DNA of 9,876 nt, from contig NVVB01000077.1 of assembly GCA_002402085.1 (NCBI GenBank), positions 6,731 through 16,606 of the forward strand, written 5' to 3'. The notes beneath the pieces are model-generated. The model ran no database searches. It saw only the letters and a list, made by a program, of their open reading frames with translations, and was not told the origin of the DNA. The DNA comes from Gammaproteobacteria bacterium (GTDB lineage: Bacteria > Pseudomonadota > Gammaproteobacteria > Pseudomonadales > UBA3067). Of the stretch, positions 1 through 6,034 are shown piece after piece (the first letter of the stretch is position 1; each line of letters opens with the position of its first letter). The translations under genes and the position numbers were made by a program.

Positions 1-746
1 TCGCCGTTCTCAGCCATAAAAATTAGGGCATCCACCGAGGCTTTGGTTGATCCGGCAGCTTTACCAAGTAGAGCAAGTGAGTTTCTAAAAGCGTCAGCCA
101 GGTCTTCAGGCAAATCAACAATGGTATCAATGTTCTGACGAATAGAATTAATCTGTACTGCTAGATCAGTTATATCTTGAGCCTCGCCGAAAAAGAATGA
201 TGCAGCCCCTTCAATGCCATCAGATAATACTTGGACCGAAACCACTGCCGCTTCTGCGACAAAAGCAGGGAAACCCGACACTGTGAACGTATCTAGAAAC
301 TTAACGAGTGAGCTATCTTGAACTTTCTTTACTGAGCCCTCCAATTGCAGCGTAGGGTCGCTTACAACTTCTGGGTAGATAGGTTCGCCAGCCTCGATAA
401 ACTCAATAGCGAAGCGACACATTCGCCCCTCTTTACTATTGTGACTTACAGTGAAGCCAGAACATAAAACCGTTCGCTCTCCAAAATCAGGATGAACAAG
501 AACGCCAGACCCTTGTTTTTTCAATGCATCAATAAGCTTGTCGCGCTGCTCGTGATAATTCTCACCGATTAAGTAGGCGGCAAACTTTAAGTCCTCGCCC
601 TTTTGACTCATCTCCTCCGGGTAGTGACCGTTACGACCAATGAATTCATGCTTTGCTATTCGCTTGGCATTTTTAGCGCTGTTTGACTCCACTTCAAATT
701 CAACGCCGCGAAAGGAAGGCTGCCTGTACTCGTCACGCCAACTCAT
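1..746 (-). CDS. DNA circularisation protein, Mu gpN-like (partial, N-terminal part)
   Basis: The frame runs off the low-coordinate edge of the window, so about 248 residues of the N-terminal part are seen. It begins MSWRDEYRQPSFRGVEFEVE and continues with HEFIGRNGHYPEEM (about residues 33-46), AAYLIGENYHEQRDKLIDAL (56-75) and VLVHPDFGERTV. This is the pattern of the DNA circularisation protein N-terminal domain: SWR...FRGV.F, HE.P.R..., YL.G..Y...RD.L..AL, LVHP..G. In Mu-like phages gpN is a tail protein between the tape measure and the baseplate genes and is linked to circularising the incoming DNA. The domain fills about the first 115 residues; the rest (from EAGEPIYPEVV onward) is less conserved and partly hydrophobic. 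The ATG overlaps the TGA of the tape measure gene as ATGA (743-746), which fixes the start and suggests translational coupling; no strong ribosome binding site is seen. Confidence 0.9.
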   Translation of the reverse strand, partial: MSWRDEYRQPSFRGVEFEVESNSAKNAKRIAKHEFIGRNGHYPEEMSQKGEDLKFAAYLIGENYHEQRDKLIDALKKQGSGVLVHPDFGERTVLCSGFTVSHNSKEGRMCRFAIEFIEAGEPIYPEVVSDPTLQLEGSVKKVQDSSLVKFLDTFTVSGFPAFVAEAAVVSVQVLSDGIEGAASFFFGEAQDITDLAVQINSIRQNIDTIVDLPEDLADAFRNSLALLGKAAGSTKASVDALIFMAENG

Positions 747-2350
747 GCGAAGGACCCCGAAGAATAGCCTTGGTCTAATTCAAACGAAATGCCTGTGGCT
801 TTTTCGACACTAGACTTTACACCAGCGCGGTCGCTTTCTACTTTGACTACAACGTGAAGCTCTCCGCCTCCCGGTGATAGCATCGCAGTCGCGCCACTTT
901 CGCTTCCAAAGTTAACGTCCGTAGCAAAATTAAAACCGCGTGTGAGCAGCTTACCTAGCATCGTGTTTTCTAAGTAATTACCGACCGCGTTAAGATCTGA
1001 CTTGATTTCTTCAATCATTCCTGTGAATTGCGTTTTCAATGAGTCGGTGTGCTTCGTGAAAGTATTTCCGATTGCATCCCACATCTTGCCAAAAAACTCT
1101 TCGACTACACTCCACTGCTGAATTATGTAATATGCGACGTATCCGAGAGCCGCGATAGCCCCGACAATAAGCCCAGGGATAAGAAAAGTTGCGGTCATAG
1201 TGGTTCCCATCATAGCCAAAGCAGCACTAAGTAAGCCAATTGAGAAAATAAGCTTTCCGCCAATTGTGATCGCCATCAGTCCGAAAGCAGCATTCGCCGT
1301 TCCTATATGGGTTTCGATCCAAACAAATGTCTCCCACAAACTAACCGCCATCGGCTTCACAATATCGAACAGTCCTTTGGCGGATCTTAGGAAAAATAGA
1401 AAACCGGTTGCCAATTCTTCAGCTTTTTGTTTCATCGAGCCATCGTCAACCATTGTACTAAGCTCGGCTATAAGCTCTCTGGCTTGCGCCTTCATGTAGC
1501 CGAAAGGACCACTTTCCATAGTGTAGAGAACAAAACGATCCCAGTAGTCGCGTAAATTCGACATCATACCCGACCAGCTTTCCATAAACTTTTTCGCAGA
1601 TCCGGCGGTTTCCTTTTGCATTTGTGTCAAAAATGCAGTAACCGCACCACCACCCAAAAGCCCGTCTTCGCCAGCCTTTCGGATTTGGGCCATTGAAACG
1701 GTAATTCCCTTTTCCTCCTGTATATAATTTATTAATAACTGGTACGGGTTTATACCGCGATCAATAAACGAGTTAGCATCTTGTGCGAGTATTTTTTGCT
1801 TCCCTACCATCTGCCCAAGCTGCCGACCAAGTTCGCGAAACTCCTGGCTTGATCCACCGACATGCGCTAAGCCATCAGCAAGCGCTTGCATTGGAATAAC
1901 GCCACCTTCTCCGCCTAGAGGGCTCAATGGATCGACATTGCCCGACTTCAGTTTCTTGTATACTTCCATCGAATCAGAAAAAGTGTAAGGCGCATCCATT
2001 GCGAACTGTTGTACATTTTTGAATGCAGCCTTCCCGTTATCCTCACTTCCTGTCATTGCGTCGAGGGCAAAACGAGAGCGTTCAAAATCGGAAGCAATAT
2101 CGACGAACATTCGCTTGAAGGCATAGCCGCCTAAGGTCGCGGCTATGGTTAGCCTTTTGCCAAGCCGACCGATATCAGCGCCAAGCTTTGCAATACCACT
2201 TTCCTGCGCCAAGCTCTTGAGCGCCATTTTTAGCTTTAAAACTGGCGCTTGTAGTAGCTTAATTGCGTTATTGATTTTTCGGAGCGGTTTTGTAATCCGA
2301 TCCAGAGCGCCAATGCGAACCAATAATGGAAATATTTTCTTAGCTGCCAC
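743..2350 (-). CDS. Phage tail tape measure protein
   Basis: This 535-residue protein sets tail length and is threaded through the tail tube. Residues about 85-215 match the tape measure N-terminal domain: FERSRFALDAMTG, then YTFSDSMEVYKKLKSGNVDP, MQALADGLAHVGGSSQEFRE, LGQMVGKQKILAQDANSF and GINPYQLL. A long hydrophobic stretch at about 352-410 probably holds two or three membrane-type helices, as is usual for tape measure proteins that contact the host membrane. The start is GTG (2348-2350). A GGAGG lies at 2363-2367, a rather long 12 nt upstream, and an in-frame TAA at 2369-2371 leaves no earlier ATG. The gene overlaps the GpE frame upstream by 11 nt and gpN downstream by 4 nt. Its position, after sheath, tube and chaperone and before gpN, is that of Mu gp42. 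At 535 residues it is on the short side for the family. Confidence 0.92.
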   Translation of the reverse strand: MAAKKIFPLLVRIGALDRITKPLRKINNAIKLLQAPVLKLKMALKSLAQESGIAKLGADIGRLGKRLTIAATLGGYAFKRMFVDIASDFERSRFALDAMTGSEDNGKAAFKNVQQFAMDAPYTFSDSMEVYKKLKSGNVDPLSPLGGEGGVIPMQALADGLAHVGGSSQEFRELGRQLGQMVGKQKILAQDANSFIDRGINPYQLLINYIQEEKGITVSMAQIRKAGEDGLLGGGAVTAFLTQMQKETAGSAKKFMESWSGMMSNLRDYWDRFVLYTMESGPFGYMKAQARELIAELSTMVDDGSMKQKAEELATGFLFFLRSAKGLFDIVKPMAVSLWETFVWIETHIGTANAAFGLMAITIGGKLIFSIGLLSAALAMMGTTMTATFLIPGLIVGAIAALGYVAYYIIQQWSVVEEFFGKMWDAIGNTFTKHTDSLKTQFTGMIEEIKSDLNAVGNYLENTMLGKLLTRGFNFATDVNFGSESGATAMLSPGGGELHVVVKVESDRAGVKSSVEKATGISFELDQGYSSGSFA

Positions 2351-2459
2351 TTTTAGCTTCAGCCTCCTTTATGCGACGTAGCATATCAAACCAATACGAA
2401 TGTTCTTCAGCGTCAAACTCGTATATGTCTGAAGGTGAAAAGTGATAATGCAAAGCCAT
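2340..2459 (-). CDS. GpE-like tail assembly protein; C-terminal part of the chaperone frameshift product
   Basis: This short frame encodes 39 residues from its own ATG, starting MALHYHFSPSDIYEFDAEEH and followed by SYWFDMLRRIKEAEAK. The pattern of a short hydrophobic start, HFS.S....F....E....W...L.RI.E.E resembles P2 GpE-type proteins. It sits between the gp41-type chaperone and the tape measure gene, the position of the second frame of the tail chaperone in many phages. Its ATG overlaps the TAA of gp41 as TAATG, so reinitiation could make it alone. The same frame is open upstream to position 2507 and is reached by a -1 slip at 2498-2504. The slip product would be gp41 residues 1-80 plus 52 residues (13 encoded before this ATG and all 39 here), 132 in total. 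The longer product is the more likely functional form by analogy with P2 E/E+E'. The similarity to GpE is judged by eye on a short protein. Confidence 0.8.
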   Translation of the reverse strand: MALHYHFSPSDIYEFDAEEHSYWFDMLRRIKEAEAKSGS

Positions 2460-2737
2460 TAGCCCTTGGGCTTCTTGCCAGTCTTCTGGCCACGCTCCAA
2501 AAAACCACTAATTTTCTCCTGAATTTTAGTGATGTCGGCGGCATCGAGTTCGTCTATTTGCGCTGGAGTTAGGTCGGAAAGTTCCCCGGCGAAAAGAAGA
2601 ATGTCGTCCATGTCCATTTCTGCGGGCAATTTCCTTAAGTGCTTGCCTTTGGGCCGTTTAAGAACTATCTCCGAAATAGTTTCTTCACCATATTCAATCG
2701 GATATTCTAACTTTATAGTTACACTAGTTTTTTTCAT
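2459..2737 (-). CDS. Tail assembly chaperone, Mu gp41-like
   Basis: This 92-residue protein begins MKKTSVTIKLEYPIEYGEET and continues with a patch typical of gp41-like tail proteins, ISEIVLKRPKGKHLRKLP. An acidic helical middle follows (MDMDDILLFAGELSDLTPAQ, about residues 41-60), and the tail is basic (GQKTGKKPKG). Such proteins bind the tape measure protein and bring tube subunits to it during assembly; they are not found in the finished particle. Its place directly after the tube gene and before the tape measure gene fits. The ATG overlaps the TAA of the tube gene as TAATG (2735-2739), with a GAGGAG about 8 nt upstream inside the tube gene. Codons 79-80 (TTT TTG), preceded by T, form a slippery heptamer, so a fraction of ribosomes should move to the -1 frame and make the gp41-GpE fusion. 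Confidence 0.88.
   Translation of the reverse strand: MKKTSVTIKLEYPIEYGEETISEIVLKRPKGKHLRKLPAEMDMDDILLFAGELSDLTPAQIDELDAADITKIQEKISGFLERGQKTGKKPKG
2477..2490 (-). other. Hairpin downstream of the frameshift site
   Basis: The minus strand carries a perfect 5-bp stem, GCCAG pairing with CTGGC, around an AAGA loop. The stem begins 7 nt after the last base of the slippery heptamer, a spacing typical of stimulatory RNA structures. The stem is short, so its effect would be modest. A role as stimulator is inferred from its position. Confidence 0.5.
2498..2504 (-). other. Programmed -1 ribosomal frameshift site (T TTT TTG)
   Basis: On the minus strand the gp41 codons GGT TTT TTG place the heptamer T TTT TTG in the X XXY YYZ register needed for a tandem -1 slip. 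The same heptamer is used by phage P2 for E/E+E' (established knowledge). The -1 frame has a TAG at 2508-2510 just upstream of the slip, then is open to the TAA at 2340-2342. This is the expected signature of a real shift. After the slip, translation reads GAWPEDWQEAQGL and then enters the GpE frame. Confidence 0.85.
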
Positions 2738-3105
2738 TACCTAATCTCCTCACCTTTGTCTGCTTCAAAACGAACATCAACATTCGCTTCATCTGTATTT
2801 ACTGTTCCCTCGCCCGCGTACCAAGCATTGCGTAATACAAACACCTTTCCATTCGCAAGCTCTACACTCGGGTCTACGCCCTCAAGAGTGACAAGCTTTT
2901 CCAAATCCAACTCACTAGAATCTGTAAACTCTCCCTCTAAGAATGCAACCTGAACTTCTTCCTTAAATCCATGCACTTTGTGAGTGCCAACAACTGCCGA
3001 CCTCTTCGGTGCGCCGAGGTTATAAGTAAAATTCCCTTTTGCACTCTGTAATATGCCGTCAATTTTTACGTAAAAAATGCCCGCGATTCGTTGTGATTTA
3101 CTCAT
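2737..3105 (-). CDS. Phage tail tube protein, Mu gpM-like
   Basis: This 122-residue protein starts MSKSQRIAGIFYVKIDGILQ and continues AKGNFTYNLGAPKRSAVVGT, with later VHGFKEEVQVAFLEGEFTDS and NGKVFVLRNAWYAGEGTVNT. The G..YVKIDG.L..AKG.FTYN.G.PKR pattern and the late NAWY.G.G motif are those of the Mu-type contractile tail tube family; the length is close to that of Mu gpM. It should polymerise into the inner tube around the tape measure and inside the sheath. The gene starts 9 nt after the sheath stop. The ribosome binding site overlaps that stop (TAAGGAG), about 6 nt before the ATG. Its end overlaps the gp41 start by one base. Confidence 0.93.
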   Translation of the reverse strand: MSKSQRIAGIFYVKIDGILQSAKGNFTYNLGAPKRSAVVGTHKVHGFKEEVQVAFLEGEFTDSSELDLEKLVTLEGVDPSVELANGKVFVLRNAWYAGEGTVNTDEANVDVRFEADKGEEIR

Positions 3106-3114
3106 GACTACTCC

Positions 3115-4578
3115 TTAAAGTAGGAATCCGATTTGAACGCCGCCGATGCGGAATTGATTTACTAGATTTGGTGGCAGGAAAATATCAAGCCGAGTTTTAT
3201 CTTGACCATTACGCTCGACAATCAAGTCATTTTTAAACTGCTCAACATCTTCAACATAACCCTGCTCTTCCCAATCTCTAAACTTAGAAACAGAAAATGC
3301 CTTGATGACTTTTGGTGTAACAACTTTTTGTCCGACCCCGAAGTTCGCGTTATCTCCTCCCAGTTTGTGACGCGGGAACTTGATCAGCATTGAGTTACTG
3401 TAGTCATAGCGAATATAAGAAAGCGTTAACAATGTGTTGATATCTAAATACGAAACGTCGTCAGCACCACTCACATTCGTTTTATACGTTGTAATTAATC
3501 GCTGAAGCCTAACAACGCCGCCTGCATCCGCATATGTAGTAGATATTCCGTCGTGTAGAAGAATATTATTCTCTGCTATCGTAAATCTATCCACTTGAAC
3601 AGGGGCTAGAATTCCCGGTAACGCTAAAGTTTGAAATGGTCGCGCCGGATCATTTTGTCCGTGCTTTGATACGATTGCTGCAGCTGACGCCGCCACCTCC
3701 GCACTTGTATTCGGAAAACCCGACGCTGCTACAATAGTTATATGCTTACTGTTTCGGGAATCTCCCAGAGCGCTCAATGCAGAAAGGCTTACTTTGCTAG
3801 CACTAAAAGAATGCCCTTCATTCATTCGAAGTGGACCGAAACGAGAATCTAACTCAACCTCCATGAGCTGAATGTTTGCGGTGTCCGTATAAGGCATCAC
3901 GATAATGTGATATTGCTCATCACCAAGAGCGGCAAGGCCGTTGGCTATAGACGGGTTTATGGTTCCCCCGCTCATAGCTGCGCCTGAAATTGTTATTCCG
4001 GCAACGGTTTCTTCGCCGTCGTAATAGTTCACCCGGATATCGATATCGTTTCCAAACTCACCGGAGTTAAGAGCGGTGAACGTTACGGTTCCCGCAGCCG
4101 CAGAAGCTGACACAAGGATTCCCGTTTTAGCAGTCACCGCAGCAGCTACCGCAGTCGCAACGTCTGAGGCAGTATCGCCAGATTGGACAGCCACCGTTAT
4201 TGGTATAGCTGCAACCATTAGATAGACAACACCGGATGCCGTGGCTGTTCCGCTAAACACTCTAGTTCCCGTTGCAGCATTACCTGCAGCATCGCCTAAA
4301 GGTAGAAAAATAGTTTCCGTAAAATCATTAGCTGCAAAGTGAGCCACTGCCATCGCGTGGAGCATTGAGCCAAAACCCGCTAGAACCCCAACTTTATCAG
4401 CGTTAGTAGCCCGAATCGGTATATCAGCAGGAGCAGTGCCAGCCGCCAGCTTTTGACCAAAGACGAGGTTTTTATACATCTGGTTAGACGAACCCGAAAC
4501 CGCTCGCGACGAATCAAATTCTGCATATACGAGTGGTACTCGAATGTTGTTAGGTATTTCATTAAATCCAATAGGCAT
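3115..4578 (-). CDS. Contractile tail sheath protein, Mu gpL-like
   Basis: This 487-residue protein matches the Mu-like tail sheath family in length and in order of motifs. These are IPNNIRVPLVYAEFDSSRAV (about residues 8-27), GQKLAAGTAPADIP with GFGSMLHAM, a middle domain with SGDTASDVATAVAAAV, the GEFGNDIDIRVNYYDGEE motif, and a C-terminal region with KFPRHKLGGD, VVTPKVIKAF and the closing RIGGVQIGFLL. It forms the outer contractile layer of the tail, so the virion is a myovirus. The ATG at 4576-4578 overlaps the TAA of the DUF2635 gene as TAATG. A strong GGAGG (4586-4590) stands 7 nt upstream, consistent with a highly expressed structural protein. Confidence 0.96.
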   Translation of the reverse strand: MPIGFNEIPNNIRVPLVYAEFDSSRAVSGSSNQMYKNLVFGQKLAAGTAPADIPIRATNADKVGVLAGFGSMLHAMAVAHFAANDFTETIFLPLGDAAGNAATGTRVFSGTATASGVVYLMVAAIPITVAVQSGDTASDVATAVAAAVTAKTGILVSASAAAGTVTFTALNSGEFGNDIDIRVNYYDGEETVAGITISGAAMSGGTINPSIANGLAALGDEQYHIIVMPYTDTANIQLMEVELDSRFGPLRMNEGHSFSASKVSLSALSALGDSRNSKHITIVAASGFPNTSAEVAASAAAIVSKHGQNDPARPFQTLALPGILAPVQVDRFTIAENNILLHDGISTTYADAGGVVRLQRLITTYKTNVSGADDVSYLDINTLLTLSYIRYDYSNSMLIKFPRHKLGGDNANFGVGQKVVTPKVIKAFSVSKFRDWEEQGYVEDVEQFKNDLIVERNGQDKTRLDIFLPPNLVNQFRIGGVQIGFLL

Positions 4579-4739
4579 TATTTTTCCTCCGCAGATTTGG
4601 TTTTAACTTCTTCGACTTCACCTGCATTCATGCGACGACGCCAAAAAGAATTAAATACTTTTTCTTCGCCCTCGGCTTTTAGCGCTAGCTTTGTCAAAGG
4701 GTCGCGGACTAGAAAGCCCGCCTTAGGTTTAAGCTTCAT
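4578..4739 (-). CDS. DUF2635 family protein, Mu gp38-like
   Basis: This 53-residue protein is too short for most ORF cut-offs. It begins MKLKPKAGFLVRDPLTKLAL and then has EGEEKVFNSFWRRRMNAGEV before a charged tail ending SAEEK. The P..G..VRDP......L...G..V....FWRRR...G.V pattern is that of DUF2635 (Mu gp38). In Mu-like phages this gene always sits directly before the sheath gene, as here. Its function is not known; a small structural or assembly role is plausible. The ATG (4737-4739) lies inside the last codons of the tail terminator gene (11-nt overlap), with AGGA 7 nt upstream. Its TAA overlaps the sheath ATG, and its last codons contain the sheath ribosome binding site. Confidence 0.88.
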   Translation of the reverse strand: MKLKPKAGFLVRDPLTKLALKAEGEEKVFNSFWRRRMNAGEVEEVKTKSAEEK

Positions 4740-5295
4740 TGTCTAGTCCTGTTAGTAAGTCGTTAGCTGTTTCGGCGGATGCCTGATTGCCTTCCTGGTT
4801 GTAATTGATTGCGGCTGTAACGAAATCGTCCAGCTCATCATTAGTTTTCGTGAACACTTGGTAATAAACACAAATAATCTGAACACTTGCAATCGCATAA
4901 TTGCTATCGCCATCTCGATGAAGTACTACATCTGTACTGCCAAGCATTACCTCCTCAACAAGTTCTTCTGTTTCGTTAGCTGGAGTTAAAAAATCGTGAC
5001 TCGCCCACGCCATCACGCCTTCCACTTCTTCCGCCAAGCGATCTAACTCGTCGTCAATATCTTCGTTTCTCGTCGTGTAGATATCGATTGATAAAGTTAG
5101 ATTACGCTTATAGGTAGGTGGTGAAACACTATCTCTCGAAGCTGTATCACTGATGGTTCGAATAACTATTGCGGGATAAACGCTGTCATCAAAGAACGCT
5201 TTCGTTCGGTTGAAGTAAACGTTCTCACCTGCAGACGTGGTTGATCGAAGCCGAAATCTAATCTCGTCTCGTATTTTCTTGCGTTGATGAGTCAT
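4729..5295 (-). CDS. Probable tail terminator / tail completion protein
   Basis: This 188-residue protein starts MTHQRKKIRDEIRFRLRSTT and continues with GENVYFNRTKAFFDDSVYPAI, VIRTISDTASR and RNLTLSIDIYTTRNEDIDDE, then a long acidic helix with LDRLAEEVEGVM. R..IR......L........VY..R......D..PAI.I.T and a strand followed by a D.LD.LA..VE helix are shared by small proteins at this position in lambdoid and Mu-like phages (gpU-like or Mu gp37-like tail terminators). These cap the tail tube at the head-proximal end. Its place between the FII-like connector and the sheath supports that role. The protein is acidic, especially its C-terminal third. The start ATG overlaps the FII-like stop as ATGA (5292-5295). 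The exact family name is not certain from sequence alone. Confidence 0.72.
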   Translation of the reverse strand: MTHQRKKIRDEIRFRLRSTTSAGENVYFNRTKAFFDDSVYPAIVIRTISDTASRDSVSPPTYKRNLTLSIDIYTTRNEDIDDELDRLAEEVEGVMAWASHDFLTPANETEELVEEVMLGSTDVVLHRDGDSNYAIASVQIICVYYQVFTKTNDELDDFVTAAINYNQEGNQASAETANDLLTGLDNEA

Positions 5296-5603
5296 AGTTT
5301 CTTCAGAAAGATAAGATAGTCGCCTTCGGTTTTGAGGTGAACATCGTCAACCCTCCACCGCCGGCCACTTACAAAAAGGTTATCGTTTTCTTTGGGCTTT
5401 CCTGGCAAATCTGCGCCGTTTATTTCTACCACTGGTTGAGCCGCCGAAATCGGCGCCCCATCAGCATCGAGCGACACATAACTTTCATTAAAGATCCCGC
5501 GAATTTCTAGATCTTTTTGATTCTTGTATGAATACAGGACCATTTCACCAAAGGTTTTTTGGCAAGCGCTCCGCGTCATATTTACCATTTGAGCCCAAGC
5601 CAT
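5292..5603 (-). CDS. Head-tail joining protein, lambda FII-like
   Basis: This 103-residue protein contains FGEMVLYSYKNQKDLEIRGIF near residues 18-38. It then has DADGAPISAAQPVVEINGADLP and a C-terminal barrel-like segment, NDNLFVSGRRWRVDDVHLKT. The FGE.V.Y......I.GIF, .DG.P.S...P...I..ADLP and GD...V.G..W.V.DV order is that of the gpFII head-tail attachment family; lambda FII is 117 residues. It should sit at the bottom of the connector and receive the tail. The ATG overlaps the TAA of the cement gene (TAATG, 5601-5605), which favours this start over the ATGs at codons 6 and 9. No strong ribosome binding site is seen, so coupling to the upstream gene is likely. Confidence 0.82.
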   Translation of the reverse strand: MAWAQMVNMTRSACQKTFGEMVLYSYKNQKDLEIRGIFNESYVSLDADGAPISAAQPVVEINGADLPGKPKENDNLFVSGRRWRVDDVHLKTEGDYLIFLKKL

Positions 5604-5968
5604 TACGCTGTGATTGCTCCAACGTTGCCGATTCGAACTCGAACGTCATCAGCGGAACCGCCGGCATCTGCAACCGCTACTCCAGCGCCAACAATGTCGC
5701 CAGTGATCGCGGTATAACTTGAATTTCTCCAGTTACTATTTGCAATCTCGAAAGTCAAAAGCTCGCCCTGTGTTACAACATCAGCCTGCAACTTAGGGGA
5801 GATGTAAACAGCGCCGTCGGAATACAATTCGCCTTCTGCGCCATCCTCAATATCACCGGCAGCTATACAAGCCTGTGAACCCACAATTACAACCGCTCCA
5901 GAGAGAACTTTGGCTCCGGTACCGTTTATCCAGGTAGTTCGATCACCACTATTTACTTGGTTTTGCAT
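5603..5968 (-). CDS. Capsid cement (decoration) protein, DUF2190 family
   Basis: This 121-residue protein is rich in Gly, Ala, Val and beta-strand patterns. It includes SGDRTTWINGTGAKVLSGAV, VIVGSQACIAAGDIEDGAEG, the ELYSDGAVYISPK segment (about 48-59), then VTQGELLTFE and a closing VRVRIG. SG.......A...SG..V..G...G.A..DI..G..G.L...G...LPK is the DUF2190 pattern, whose members bind the outside of HK97-fold capsids and stabilise them. It directly follows the capsid gene, the usual place. It has its own ribosome binding site (AAGGAA about 8 nt before the ATG) and follows the only clear intergenic gap in the window, which holds a terminator. Its stop overlaps the next start. Confidence 0.88.
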   Translation of the reverse strand: MQNQVNSGDRTTWINGTGAKVLSGAVVIVGSQACIAAGDIEDGAEGELYSDGAVYISPKLQADVVTQGELLTFEIANSNWRNSSYTAITGDIVGAGVAVADAGGSADDVRVRIGNVGAITA

Positions 5969-5989
5969 AATTTAATTTCCTTAAGGCGT

Positions 5990-6012
5990 AAAAAAGGGCG
6001 CTATATGCGCCC
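5990..6012 (-). terminator. Intrinsic terminator after the capsid gene
   Basis: On the minus strand a perfect 6-bp GC stem, GGGCGC pairing with GCGCCC, surrounds an ATATA loop and is followed at once by TTTTTT (5990-5995). The hairpin starts 22 nt after the capsid stop codon. The opposite strand lacks a comparable T run, so the signal acts on the operon transcript. Because essential tail genes lie beyond it, it is probably leaky or overcome by late antitermination; that part is inference. Confidence 0.82.
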
Positions 6013-6034
6013 GTTTAATTACTGGTTGTTAAGA

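Noticed and set aside
1049..1499. Plus-strand open frames opposite the tape measure gene
   Set aside because: Their composition is that of antisense translation of a conserved tape measure frame; no ribosome binding site or family match is seen.
4453..4746. Plus-strand open frame of 97 codons opposite the sheath start and DUF2635
   Set aside because: The minus strand here codes for two overlapping proteins with clear family motifs, so this frame is a shadow.
5969..6034. Possible promoter in the gap before the cement gene
   Set aside because: Some AT-rich hexamers resemble a -10 box, but none is paired with a -35 box at proper spacing, and most of the gap is taken by the terminator hairpin.
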